From positions 2,418,001 to 2,482,000 of the forward strand of contig CM047945.1 in assembly GCA_026184415.1 (NCBI GenBank): DNA of 64,000 nt, given 5' to 3'. The stretch's first letter is position 1, and each line of letters starts with the position of its first letter. The notes under the pieces were generated by a model. That model was given only the letters and a program-made list of their open reading frames with translations. It was not told where the DNA came from and ran no database searches. Of the stretch, positions 10,501 through 22,207 are shown piece after piece. The DNA is from Trichothecium roseum. Lineage: Eukaryota; Ascomycota; Sordariomycetes; Hypocreales. The position numbers were made by a program, and so were the translations under genes.

Positions 10501-11214
10501 GTCTAGTTTACTTCAACGGTATCAAGTCTGATGGCACTAACTTCATAACGCTTCTTTTTTAAAAAGAAGAAAAATAAAATATGCGTAGACCCTTTATAGC
10601 CTGATATGTTGTCAAATTTTCTCTTTTCGTCCGCGGGCAGTTTAACTCCGCGTATAGGGTCTCGGTCTCATGTCTGATGACGAACATATCGCCATGCGTC
10701 TCTGAGCTTACATCCCAAAGATGAAGCTCGATTGGCCAAGGAGCAGCCGGGCAGATGGCCCTTCGAAGAGACAAATATCCTGAGCAATGAAACCCAATTA
10801 TTTCAAAACCGGTCTGCCGACCATGGGCATGAGGTCATTTGCTTGAGCATGGGGGTACAATTAATACCTGGGGAAACTTGCCGGAAGCCGATTTGCCTTG
10901 GATCTGAATGGTGGATTGAATAGTTCCGTGATGCAGTTGGAGCGATGAAACCTCATTTCCCCTCATCAACCCTCATCAGGTAAAGAGCCCAATCCAGTAG
11001 CTTCGGCATTTGGATCAGAGAGTTAAATGCTACCAACTCAATAGCTTTCGTGTCCTAACCAATATCAGGTCTACCGAAGTTCCACGCGTATTGGGGGATT
11101 TGTGAGTATCTCCTCCATCCGGCCCTGCGCGAGTGGAAGGCGTCGGGAGAAGCAATGCTTCATTTTGTCGAGCCTGGTTCGACCCAAACATCTCTGTCGT
11201 AGCATTAGAGATAC
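10501..11214. other. Intergenic: pectate lyase upstream region and SLX1 3' flank
   Basis: About 0.7 kb without a gene. A run of A/T bases (10553-10580) lies about 60 bases upstream of the lyase start. I do not see a convincing known regulator site. Confidence 0.45.
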
Positions 11215-12210
11215 TCAGGCTTCGGCAGCCTTTCGACGCCGACGTTTTGTCTTGAACAATTTCTCAACTTCCTCCTCCCCTCTTACTCGTAAGCTGAGCT
11301 CCGTCATCATCTGCCCCCATATAACCTCACCCCCGCAAGACGGGCATCTACAAATATTGGGAATGATCGCATCTTGACCGGCCAGGGCATGTTCGCTCCA
11401 GCAATCTAGGTGGCCTATGGCGTGGCATCCGTCGTTTGAGCACATCGGGTGCAGCCCTTTCCCAGATTTCAGGCGTTTATCACAATGTACACATTTCCCC
11501 TCCTGCTCAAAAGAAACAACATCTTGCGCCTTCTTTACGTACTCCTTGAGAGGGGAATAATCCAAAGGAAGGGCATGTATGCCCCATTCAGCCTGCGAAG
11601 AGGCTTCCATAGCCGTGACCGCGCTCCCAGGGCCATAGTCTTCGAAGACCTTCAGCCCTTCTCTGGGAGTCTTATTTTGCGTCTTGAGCCAGTCTTTCCA
11701 CGTGTTGCCGATAGACGTATCAAAAAAGTGCAGGTTCAGTGGCCATCTCACAAAGCTGGGCACGCTGGTGAGTAGATGGATATTGCCTACGATGGATTTC
11801 AAGTTGTGCAACGGGCGCCGGCGTCTACCCTTCTGCTTTCTCTTGGAGGGAGAAGTTGTAAGGCGCTCCTCTGCGGGTATGTGCAATGAAAGATGGGGAT
11901 TGGTCAACGCCCACCTACATTCTTGTTAGCAAGGACTAATAGGCCAGACATGAGTGTTGTTGGGTAATTAGCACTCAAACTTCAAAGCAGCCACTCCGCT
12001 CGGGAAACCGGATACGACAGCTATCATCTCCCAAGGCCGAAGCTTGGAGCGAGATGTACGTTGCGCTCCGCCTTTGATGTCGCCATTGTGTTGCTTGAGA
12101 CGGCGCGGCGGGTTGGGAGTTGAACCGATGTATAGAGACGCGTGCCTTATGGTGGAGCGTAGCACGTAAACCACGTAAAGGGCAGGAATTGGCTTTTGAG
12201 TATTTGACAT
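11215..12210 (-). CDS. SLX1: Structure-specific endonuclease subunit Slx1
   Basis: Two exons on the minus strand, 12210-11975 and 11914-11215; 311 aa. Residues 11-80 are a GIY-YIG nuclease domain: LYVVYVLRS, LYIGSTPNPPRRLKQHN (catalytic Arg near 36-37), and Glu79 in ALKFEWAL, whose codon is split by the intron. The 60-nt intron has an uncommon GTGCTA donor, a GCTAAC branch-like site and a TAG acceptor; it is supported because it rebuilds the conserved FEWAL..NPH. The C-terminal half has a cysteine-rich RING/PHD-like finger (CVHCDKRL, CSNDGCHAIGHLDCW, CPSCGG) and a basic tail. With Slx4, Slx1 cuts branched DNA such as stalled forks and Holliday junctions in the nucleus. Confidence 0.92.
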
Positions 12211-12517
12211 CCTAACTAAGCCTTAGAATGTCCATGTAAATCCCTACAATAATTAGGATAGATATGGGTTAAAAGTTAAGTTGGGTGATACGGAGTAAAT
12301 GAAGTCATGTTTATATCCATAGCGAGGTATGAGGCCTTGAATGACCTTGATGACTCATCAGAGCTTTTACATCGTGAATCGATATATAAATCACTGCGCT
12401 TCATGTTTTCTATCAGGAACCTGGATAATGGAATTAAAATTGCTCATGATTATGTCAAACGCCTAGATGTCCACCATATAAAGTAGCGTACAGCCCTTCA
12501 AACTCCATGTTCCAAGG

Positions 12518-14076
12518 TTACAGCAGACCTTGCTTTTGCAAGTCGTAGTATACCTTTTCAGGCATAACATTGCCATCCGCGTCCTCCATCTGCACCACAC
12601 TTCCCTCGTCAACCTTGTTCTTCTTTCTGTCACGCTGCATCTTGTCCCATAGCTTGAGCGCCTCCTCAATCTTGGTAATGTCTCTGAAAAGACTGGTGTT
12701 GTTAATGCCTAAGCACTTGAGACCGTAGACGTGACGCGCTTCGTTGAAATGCTTGTCAAAAGCTCGACGACCCATGTACACAAAGTTGCCGCATATCTCA
12801 CAAGGGAACTCGACACCCAAGCCATGAAGTCGGTACAGCCAAAAGGGGATAGGCTTGCCATCCCAAGCCAGCGGCAATTTTAGGGGGTTGTAGATTTTCT
12901 CCTCTCCATCATCGTCTTCGTCGTCACCTTCGTCTACAGGTCCTTGCGGTTGCTCCGTCATGTTCATGAGGTTCTCCAGCTCTTGCTGCCTCTCGCGCTC
13001 CGTCATTCCTTGCTTGCGCTCAACGTTGACCCTTGTGTCACCTCGTTCGGTACTCATGGCGCTGGCCAGGCGCTTAACGCGGAACTCCCGCTCCGCTACC
13101 GCTCTTTCTTTTAGCCTCGTGGCAGATGTGGCAGGGCCCTTGGGCCCAGTGCTATCCTCGCTTTGCCGTTGTTTCCTTTGCTCAGCAGCCTTGATGTGTT
13201 TTCGTCCGGTAAGATGATTTTTGTACACGTTCTCGTTCTTGAACTCCTTTTCGCAGTCGTCACACCAGACGGCATCAGCGGTGCTGAGGTCTTGCGCTGT
13301 ACCACTTGCTCCAGACCTTTCAGCCTCCCATCCTGTGATCTCATCATTGTCCCACGCTTTCACAAACTCCTCGTCAAAGGAACCCAAAACACCGTCGATA
13401 TTCTCCAATGGTCGTGTGCGCCGCATGAATGACTCCAGATATCTCGCCAGCTCACCGACGTATTTGAAGTACTGGTCAGTGAGCTTATCTGCCCTCTTAA
13501 TACCGCCATATCCAGGCGCAAAGTTGTCAAAATTTTCCAGATACTGGAGGTAGTTGAGCCGCTTCACGTTAGGAAGGTTAAGATACATCTCGTGGCTCGT
13601 ATTTAAGTCGAAAAATCGTCCAAATGCTTCTTCACCGGAGAAAAGAGAGTCCACAATTGATGGCATTGCATCGCCATCGACTGGTCGCCTTATCTTGTAC
13701 CTCGTCTCTGAGTTCTCGGCCTGTTCGTTCGGGTATCTCGTATGATGATCACGGACGTCTTTGAGCTGCTTGTAAAACTCTTCGAACGGATCGCTTTGCC
13801 CAAGCTGCGCGATCTCCGCGGCGCGCGATCCGTTTTCGTCATTGTAAATGTCGACAAGGTTTTTCGATTGGATTTGGATTTGGTCAAGAAGCTGTGACAC
13901 CTCGTGGTCGCGATTCAATCGGTCGCGAATCTGTTAGGTAGGTTAGATACGCATCTAACAGAGCTCTGATTTGCGAATCTTACATGCTTGGGATCATCCC
14001 GTATACGGTCTGCAATGCCCTGCTCAAGGCGCTCGAGGTCTTCATGGACATAGCGCTGCTCCTCTAGAATCAACAT
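12518..14076 (-). CDS. PRP9: Splicing factor 3A subunit 3 (Prp9/SF3a60)
   Basis: Two exons on the minus strand, 14076-13984 and 13930-12518, with a 53-nt intron; 501 aa, the same length as human SF3A3. The first exon supplies MLILEEQRYVHEDLERLEQ, the typical SF3A3 start. A U1-type C2H2 finger lies at about residues 253-280 (VWCDDCEKEF..HLTGRKH) and a second zinc site at about 405-432 (FPCEICGNF..HFNEARH), followed by the conserved YGLKCLGINNTSLFRDITKI. An acidic stretch (DEGDDEDDDGEE) precedes the C-terminal domain. The protein is part of the SF3a heterotrimer of the 17S U2 snRNP and is needed for prespliceosome formation. It is divergently arranged with the eIF4A3-type helicase, another nuclear RNA factor; the shared region is 327 bp. 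Confidence 0.95.
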
Positions 14077-14403
14077 GGCGAATAGTGGTTTCGCGTCTGT
14101 TGCAATGTGTCAAACAATAGAACGGCGAAAAAAAAAGAGTAAAGGCAAGAATTGGTTATCCAAACGGGTGGTATTACCATAAGCTTCTGGTTGTTCCCAT
14201 CAGTTGCAACGCGTCCGAGGAAACGCCGGCCCAGAAAAAAAAAGTTTCCCGCCTTTAGTACGGAGTATGGTAGTACCTTACCACTTACCAAACCTCTGCG
14301 GCAACGTGCATTAACCTCCGTCAAGCTCGCCCGCGGAACTTCACCCTTGCACCACAAGCCACCTATCCACTTCCTGGACACCGCGACTCAACACACTGCA
14401 ATC
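14077..14403. promoter_or_regulatory. Short divergent promoter region, SF3A3 / FAL1
   Basis: A 327-bp region separates the two start codons and must contain both promoters. It includes one TACGGAGTA at 14259-14267 and a poly-A tract at 14232-14242. No defined factor site is claimed. Confidence 0.5.
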
Positions 14404-15722
14404 ATGGCTGAAGGCGCAGGAGGGATCGACCGAAAGGCGGAGGAGAGGATGGAGTTTTCGACTTCCAAGGAAGTAACCGTTCATCCGACTTTCGAGTCCA
14501 TGTCCTTGAAGGGTACATGATCAGCTCCCAAAATCTCTAACCGGCCATCAACTGACGATGGGAAAACAGAGAATCTTCTTCGAGGCATCTATGCTTACGG
14601 ATACGAATCACCCTCCGCCGTGCAGTCGCGAGCGATTGTTCAGGTCTGCAAGGGCCGCGACACCATCGCGCAGGCGCAGTCCGGTACTGGAAAGACGGCA
14701 ACATTCTCGATCAGCATGCTCCAGGTTATTGACACGGCGGTGCGCGAGTCTCAAGCCCTCGTCCTTTCGCCGACTCGCGAGCTTGCGACCCAGATCCAGT
14801 CCGTGGTCATGGCCCTCGGAGATTACATGAACGTGCAGTGCCACGCCTGCATCGGTGGCACCAATGTCGGTGAAGATATCCGCAAGCTCGACTACGGTCA
14901 ACACATTGTGTCTGGCACTCCTGGCCGTGTGGCCGACATGATTCGCAGGCGTCATTTGCGCACTCGGCATATCAAGATGCTGGTTCTCGACGAGGCCGAC
15001 GAGCTGTTAAACAAGGGCTTCCGAGAGCAGATCTACGATGTTTACCGATACCTTCCGCCCGCTACCCAAGTGGTTGTTGTCAGCGCCACCCTCCCTTACG
15101 ATGTCCTCGACATGACGACAAAGTTCATGACGGATCCCGTGCGCATTTTGGTCAAGCGTGACGAGTTGACTCTGGAAGGCTTAAAGCAGTACTTTATCGC
15201 CGTTGAGAAGGAGGACTGGAAATTCGACACGCTGTGCGATCTTTACGACACGCTTACCATTACCCAGGCGGTCATCTTCTGCAACACCCGTCGAAAGGTC
15301 GACTGGCTGACGGACAAGATGCGTGATGCCAACTTCACTGTTAGCAGTATGCACGGAGAGATGCCGCAAAAGGAGCGCGACAGCATTATGCAAGATTTCC
15401 GTCAGGGCAACAGCCGAGTGCTCATCTCGACCGATGTTTGGGCACGTGGTATCGACGTGCAGCAGGTCAGTCTGGTCATCAACTATGATCTTCCAAGCAA
15501 CCGCGAAAACTACATCCATCGTATTGGTCGAAGCGGTCGTTTTGGGCGCAAGGGTGTCGCCATCAACTTCGTCACCACTGAGGATGTTCGTATTCTGCGT
15601 GACATTGAGTGTAAGTCAAAAGCTCTGCCCAATGTTGCGGGGTCTCAAGCTAACTATTCGTAGTGTACTACTCCACTCAGATTGATGAGATGCCTATGAA
15701 CGTCGCCGATCTCATTTCTTAA
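14404..15722 (+). CDS. FAL1: DEAD-box RNA helicase eIF4A3 / Fal1
   Basis: Three exons, 14404-14512, 14570-15610 and 15664-15722; 402 aa. Motifs in order: the Q-motif region (YGYESPSAVQSRAI), Walker A AQSGTGKT (residues 72-79), PTRELA, DEAD at 177-180, SAT, the C-terminal RecA lobe with STDVWARGIDVQQVSLVINY and HRIGRSGRFGRKG, and a terminal YYSTQIDEMPMNVADLIS. That ending and VWARGID separate eIF4A3/Fal1 from translation factor eIF4A. The last exon holds only 59 coding bases and is needed to finish the protein. In fungi Fal1 acts in 18S rRNA processing, and in filamentous species it is also the exon-junction-complex ATPase. No motif is damaged. Confidence 0.95.
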
Positions 15723-15954
15723 GCATATGGTCTTGTCTGGGCAAAGGCGGCGTTTCTAGCTCCGTTTCTTTGAACCAATTTACGCAAAAGGTAGCTCGAG
15801 GCTATGCAAAGGGTCGTCACAAAAGCATGCCGGGCCGAGATGATGTGGGAGGACAGGGGCATTCCGTTCAATCAAGTGAGTCTAATGCCAAACACGAATC
15901 AAGGTTTCATCAGCTCACCTATCCAGTACAGGATAACGCGGATAGCAGATTGAA

Positions 15955-15977
15955 ACTACTACTACTACTACTACTAC
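15955..15977. repeat. (ACT)n microsatellite
   Basis: Seven full ACT units plus two bases. It sits in the 3' flank of FAL1. Similar TAC/ACT runs recur at 48301, 57412 and 19069. Confidence 0.9.
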
Positions 15978-16768
15978 CTTGCTCCGTACTTACCAGTAGT
16001 ACTACATATAATGTCATCACGTCGGATCCGAGCCCGTGATTTTTTTTATACAAATGATCAAATATATTCTTGTCAGCCATACTTCGTACATTGTACTAAG
16101 CGTACGTCGTGGGGTTATGTAATTGCCAGCAGTCGTGATTATTCCCGGAAGGTTACAGTGATATCGTACGCATGTACTCCGCAGTATTAGCAGGTGACAT
16201 TCATCCTGATCCCTGAGGACACACACGCATATACCCACAGCGAAGCAACATCTCGCGCAAAGACCAACCACATGTGGTAATGACAGGAACAGGAAACTGC
16301 TCGCCAAAGGGTTGCAGCGCACGCGACTGTGACCCCGCGCAACGGCACTGGGCCCCTGCTCCCAACCCATGTTTACCGATATCAGGTTGAATTTCGAACC
16401 CGCAATAAGTCGTACGAGGCAAGCAGCCGGGGGGGAAGGGGGGGGTGTGTGGCTTTGGGCTTTGGGCTTTCAGTCAAATGTCTTCCATGTGATAAAGCGA
16501 GCCAGTCAATATACCTAACTGGTAATAGAAGCGGAGTATTGACATTTCCCAACGAGGCCTGTCTCTAAACGAGAAACTGCAAGCTTGTCTAGAAATTAGG
16601 GTCGAGCTGGACACATAACGGCGGGTCCAGATGCTGATTACCCCTTGCATATCCATATGCTTCCCGCTCACGCCTGACCATGTGTCTTACAGGATTGGTG
16701 CAACATAAACGCGTTCAAAGTAATACATACATGTTTGCCCAGCATAGCCTTATACTAGCAGTACTACA

Positions 16769-18963
16769 GTACTCCGTAGTAGCAGGCTAATTGACCTACC
16801 TACTTCATCATAGATGCAACCAAATATGGCAAAGATGAATCACGCACTCAGGGTAGTGCCACGAGGGTGTTCGCCAGCCATAAACAAACCAATTGGTCCA
16901 ATGTCAAACCAGTTGTGAATGAATGATGCTCACTTCTGAGGGTTGAAAAACAGTGCCCGTTTTTTGTAGAGTCAAAATTGCCGCAAGAAGAACTGGCCGG
17001 TACATGGTAAGGGAGTCTGACACTCCAATGCGAACATAGTACTCCGTACCCCGTAGTGGCATCTGTAAGACGACCCAGAACTGGAATTGCAAAAGCCTAG
17101 CCAAGCAGTCTCAGAAGAGGAGTGCAGAGGTACGGAGTACTCGTAGGATGATAGAACCAACCCTGAGAACAATCGGTGATATAACCCGAGCTGGGAGATG
17201 ATCGCCCACCAAAATACTCTGTGCTACGGCAAATGTGCCTTGTTGTCCATTTTTTTCCCGTATGGATTTCTGCGCGTCTGACTACAGGAAGCAGATCCAA
17301 GTGGCACTGGTATCCCAATGTTGAGTTGTTTTGCACAGCATCACGCCAGAAAAGGCAACGATGAGCTCTGACCAAGCTGTCCCTGTCTCCCCCGCGTCCA
17401 ATGCTTGACGCACGTCGGTGGCCAAGCGTCCAAGCTGAGCTCGGAGTGGTTCCAATGCCGGGTACTCTGATGAGCAGGTTGAGAGGACCCTCCTGCGTAT
17501 CAACAATCTGACATTGCCCACCTGGGCATTTGGGTTGCGCCCGAGCGGACATTCATGCACGACTCGGTCATTGACGAAAGATCGGAGGATTTTTGCGTCG
17601 AGCTTTCAAGGTCTCCAAGTGGGATAATCGGTACTCCGTAGGCAATACGGAGTACGGAGTACGGAGTGCAAAGTACTGCTAGTTGAACTTGCACCCCTGG
17701 ACGGGCTCAGACTCGGCTTTTTAGGACCAACCGCCAACACCGTTCGATTGTCTCTGAGTCCCCACAGCTTTCGCAACTGCCGCCAACGCATATGCTTTAG
17801 TACTGTGTACGGAGTACACGGGACTCTAGACGGGAGAATCAAGGGTGGATCGCCGTGCTTGGTCCCAAGGTATTCAACTGTCCCTTGACGAAGTCTGACG
17901 ATGCAATTGCATCTTGGGAGGGAAGTCGATAGTCAAGGGCGAAGTCGAGAATGCAAAACTCTCCTTGCTCCGTACTCCGTATGCATAGGAGGGGAGCTTC
18001 CAAGTGGTAGCCCGAGACCGAACCACATACTGCAATAGTGCTACTAGTTACCCCCGCAAAAAGCAAACCGGTTCCTTGCCAGAGATAACGGATTGGGGGC
18101 TAGAGTCGCTGTCGGTCGGGATATCTGCGAGCCTAGTCCTAGAAAAGATGCCCGGGGAACTGGAAATGGAGCCGCTAGGCACGGCTACTGCCACTGTGTT
18201 AACACTATCCAGTCGTAGTATCGGTGTTAGAACGTCCATCTGGGACCCCCAAACCGCAAACTGTACCTCTTCAGTGTGTGCCCACAGGGCACATACTGAC
18301 CGACTGGTGGTGCAATAAGGACGGCGAACGGAAGGCTGAACAAGCACGAGGTTGGTTTGTCGTCTTCAAATTCGATTCTTGTGCTTGGCGCTTTGCTTTC
18401 CCGTGCCCCTGCACTGACGAGGAGAACGGTTGTAGTACTACTAGTAGTAGTACTGGTAATTACTGGGTACTCGGTACTCCGCAAGGCACGACTGCTACCC
18501 AAATTGTGAGCAGTGGTGATGATGGCGAATGGTCATCTACTACTCCGTACTCCGTAATTCGTACTTGTTGGCACGTATGGGTGATACATACGGATAGATG
18601 GTGGTAGAAGTGCTGGCAGAAGTGCTGGCAGAAGTGCTAGTCGGCATGGTAGTGGAAGTGGTGATCGTTGTGGTAGTAAGGTAGTCCACGGGGTGGTGCT
18701 GTACTCCGTAGTGTTAAGGCAGGTACGGAGTAGCAGTCGGTACGCACTACTGATAGTACCTTAATAATAATAATACATAGTACTCCGTACTTGGACGTCG
18801 ATGTTTTCCCCAAGAAACAGTCCAATTGCTCATTTAGAGAAAATTGAACCTGGTCTGGCTCTGAGTCGTTTTTGCCGACCCCCCCGGTCTTCCAGCTGCT
18901 CCTACTCCTGCATCTCCTCAGGTCTTGCATCCTTGGCTTTCCACCTTCTTGCCTTACTCCGTA
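16769..18963. repeat. Cluster 1 of the dispersed 9-mer TACTCCGTA/TACGGAGTA
   Basis: By eye I count 14 exact copies: starts at 16769, 17040, 17131, 17632, 17646, 17653, 17808, 17973, 18541, 18548, 18702, 18724, 18781 and 18955. Some are overlapping tandem pairs (17646/17653 and 18541/18548, period 7). Near-matches (GCTCCGTAC, TACTCCGCA) are interspersed. Both orientations occur. No flanking target duplication or terminal repeats are seen, so this is not an obvious transposon. Confidence 0.85.
18608..18640. repeat. 12-bp tandem repeat
   Basis: Nearly three copies of AAGTGCTGGCAG in direct tandem, the last one diverged (AAGTGCTAGTCG). Non-coding context. Confidence 0.8.
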
Positions 18964-19239
18964 CCCTCCAGTCCAACGTTTTCCCGTCCATTCTTTTTCC
19001 ACTTAACCCTTCTTCTTCTGCTACCACCACTACGTACTACTATACCCTACTTTCCTACTCCTCCTACTTCTACTACTACTACTGAAGTGGTGGTTTCATT
19101 GTCGCAGCCTCCTTTTCTCTTGTTCTTGCATCGTCATTGAAGCATCGTTTTCACTGAATTGATCTTCATTTGTTTCGATTTTCTCGTCCCAACCCTCTCC
19201 AGCCAAAAACGTCGGACGATTAGCCCCGCCTGCAAGCTG

Positions 19240-19294
19240 CAAGCTGCGACCTGCGACCTTGCCCTGCGACCTTGCCCTGCGGCCTTGCCCTGCG
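19240..19294. repeat. Imperfect tandem repeat (CTGCAAG then ACCTTGCCCTGCG units)
   Basis: Two copies of CTGCAAG are followed by three copies of a 12-13 base unit CCTTGCCCTGCG(R). The tract is within the probable leader region upstream of the URC4-like gene. Confidence 0.7.
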
Positions 19295-19914
19295 AACCAC
19301 ACCTCACAGAGCCTTTCCCGCCTTGCTCAGCTCACTTTTGAGCTCAGAAGCACGTTGTATCTTTCCCACCGGCCCCCACCATCCCATACATACGGATACC
19401 GGCAGACGCAACGCGATCGGATCTGTGCCAGGGCTTCGAAAGTTTTATACAAGCTGCCTTTCTGTGTGTGTCTATCTGTGTGTGAACGATAGAGAGAGAG
19501 AAAAAATCTCCGTCGTCCGCATTGGGCTGCATACCTGTGCATATACTGCCTGGTGTATTTGATCTTTAACTAGAGCTGCTGTGCTGCACCAGTTGCCCTA
19601 CTGATAGCAACAAGGCGTGGTGTGGCTATCCAATTGCGCTTGCAGAATTACGCGCCCATTTCAACGTGCTGCGTCTCTAGTGGAATAATCCATTTCAGCT
19701 ACGGTCTCAACGGTGGTTGGCCCTGCAATTGTACCTGACAGGAACCCCGATCGAACTCTAGCACTTCTCGAGTCGAGGGTTTCCAGAAGCTTAGACAGCC
19801 ACCCAGTTCCCACGACGCATAAACGCGAAGCAACCCGTCCGCAGACCGACAAAACCTGGTCCTAGCAATTGCATACCCAACCTTGATACCCCTCTCGTCA
19901 AAAAACCCACAACC

Positions 19915-21763
19915 ATGGGACTCTTCTCACGCAGGGAAAAGTCCGCCAGGACGGACGCCCCCAATTTCACCTCACAGTCCTCTGCCAGCGTCAACTCCAG
20001 CACTTCGCGAGGCCCTGTGATCAATCGCACTTCGACCACCAGCATGGCCGGCGGCCCCGGTACTCCTCTATCTCCCAAATCCCCCCCGAAGCTGCCCAAG
20101 GTCGATTTGCCGCGTCCACCCGACCCTCAGCTCGATCCCGCTGGATACTTGCGCAGCATTGGAGCTGTGCGTGACCGCAGCAGGGTCATTACAGCCAAAG
20201 CCATGCGCAATGATCTCAAGCACTTCGATGTCGATCTTGAAAAGATGCCCGACGTCGTTTCATTCGTGTCACAACTAATCAAGGTACGATTCTACACTAT
20301 TCACACTTTTCAATTGCTGGGGATATCTTTCAAACCAGAACGTCTTGCCGCAGCCACTGGCGATTTACTCAATTCCACTAATGGGAGCCTTCCCCATTGG
20401 TGAGAAATTGACTCCATGACGGCTATCAGGAGGGCAGACAACGCAACCGATGAAAGACTTGAAGCTAATGTCAACTATAGAGAGACTACGATGCACCTTT
20501 CACGAACATTCCTCCTCACGGCAGATATCAGCACTTCTGCGTTGGCGGCCGAGATCGTATCGCACAGTTACTCTCGACATGGCCGAGCGAGGTTGATACC
20601 ACTGAGCGCTGCCGCCGTCTAATTGACCTGTTCCTTGTCAGTGTATTGTTGGATGCGGGTGCGGGCACGCAATGGAGCTACAAGAGTAATGAGAACGGTA
20701 GAGTTTACCGTCGCTCAGAAGGTATTGCTGTCGCTTCTTTGGAAATGTTCAAGCAGGTGAGTCTGAAAGCAATTCTTCAAGTACTCCGTATGCAAGATGC
20801 TAATTTAACCTCACAGGGTCTATTCTCCGGGAACCCTGGCAACAAAGCGCAAGTTGATAAGGATGGGTTGCAGTCACTGACAGTGGAAAAGCTGGCTGCT
20901 GGGCTTCAGTCACGCCCCGGAAACGACATGGCTGGTCTCGAGGGACGCACCGAGCTTCTCATTAGATTAGCGGGTGCTCTTGAAGAAAAGCCAGATTATT
21001 TCGGAGACGGTGGACGCCCGGGGAACATGGTTGACTATTTGCTCTCACATCCCTCGACACAAGCCTCATCCATTCTCGTGGTACCCCTACCCGTGTTATG
21101 GAATGTCCTGATGTCTGGACTTGCACCGATATGGCCCCCAACTCGTACATCTATCAACGGCAGTTCCTTGGGCGACGCTTGGCCATGTCAGGCAATGCCC
21201 CAAACCACCGAAGACTGGGAATCTATTCTTCCATTCCACAAACTCACCCAGTGGCTCACCTACTCTCTCATGCAGCCAATGCAGTCTCTCCTTAAGATGC
21301 ATTTCGCCGGTACAGAGCTATTGACCGGTCTACCAGAATACCGCAACGGCGGTCTCTTTGTCGATATGGGCGTGCTGACCCTAAAGAGAGATGACTTAGA
21401 CCGTGGGCTGGAGAACTACTCAGACTACTGCAGAAGGACAGGGGTCAAGGGCGTTGAAGTTGCGCCTATGTTCGAGCCCAGTGACGATGTCGTCGTGGAG
21501 TGGCGAGGGTGCACAGTTGGCCTGCTGGATATACTTTGCACCGAAGTCAACAAGCATCTGAAAAAGGAACTCAATGGTCACACGTTGACTCTTCCGCAAC
21601 TTCTCGAAGCCGGTAGCTGGAAGGTTAGTGATATTTCAACAACTTCGCTGGAAAAGTACTTTTGACTAACCTCGTGCAGGGCGGACGCGAAATCGCTGAA
21701 ATTCACCGACCTAATACTAAAGAGCCACCGATTCTCATTGATAGCGATGGAACAGTCTTCTGA
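19915..21763 (+). CDS. URC4: URC4/Urg3-family protein (DUF1688), uracil catabolism
   Basis: Four exons, 19915-20283, 20481-20756, 20817-21623 and 21680-21763; 511 aa. Splicing restores the family core: the body starts near PAGYLRSIGAVRDRS, continues IKRDYDAPFTNIPPHGRYQHF across the first junction, then VPLPVLWNVLMSGLAPIWPP, SINGSSLGDAWPC, PFHKLTQWLTYSLM and the C-terminal GGREIAEIHRPNT. These are signatures of DUF1688, known as Urc4 in yeasts and Urg3 in S. pombe, a component of the URC pathway of uracil breakdown whose biochemical step is not settled. About 75 Ser/Pro-rich residues precede the conserved part. The first intron is long for this window (197 nt), and the second carries a TACTCCGTA word at 20782-20790. 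No other URC gene is adjacent, so no cluster is present here. Confidence 0.85.
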
Positions 21764-22207
21764 TATAAGCCATGATCACGTTGTACAGGCCCGGACTTTT
21801 CCCCCAGGAGCGTTATAGAGCATGGTATAATGGAGGTGGAAATCGATATTCAGAGCACTTAGTTGGACTTATGCGGACTAGATGGAGCACATACCAGGAA
21901 TCTTGACTCCAGAAGAAGAAAGGCTAGCTTTAAAGCTGAGACGAAGTCATGATGAGTCAAAAGAAAACACTTTAATACACAGACGAGGGGGACGTGTTTC
22001 AAAAATGTTCAGCCAACCGAAGCTCCTATGGAGTACGTGCAAGAAGAGAATGCAGGTGTTTACGACTTGGTAGTAGGCTCTATTGGATCCACGGGATATT
22101 GCCAGATTATAGTACATGGTGATGTGCGGTTCCTCCTGGTGCTATTCCTACACATTGCAGCTTTGATATACATCCGTACACTGCTGCAATTTAACCCCTC
22201 TTCTTCC
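21764..22207. other. Intergenic between convergent URC4-like gene and OXA1
   Basis: About 0.44 kb of 3' flank; no gene or repeat recognised. Confidence 0.5.

Larger units (their letters stand above)
15723..19914. other. Gene-poor 4.2-kb region rich in the word TACTCCGTA
   Basis: No open frame here has a recognisable domain. The region holds at least 14 copies of TACTCCGTA or its complement (between 16769 and 18963), an ACT-trinucleotide run (15955-15977), a 12-base tandem repeat (about 18608-18640), a tandem C-rich repeat (about 19240-19294) and, in its last kilobase, pyrimidine-rich DNA. The final 0.8 kb is a plausible long 5' untranslated leader for the URC4-like gene. Confidence 0.6.
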
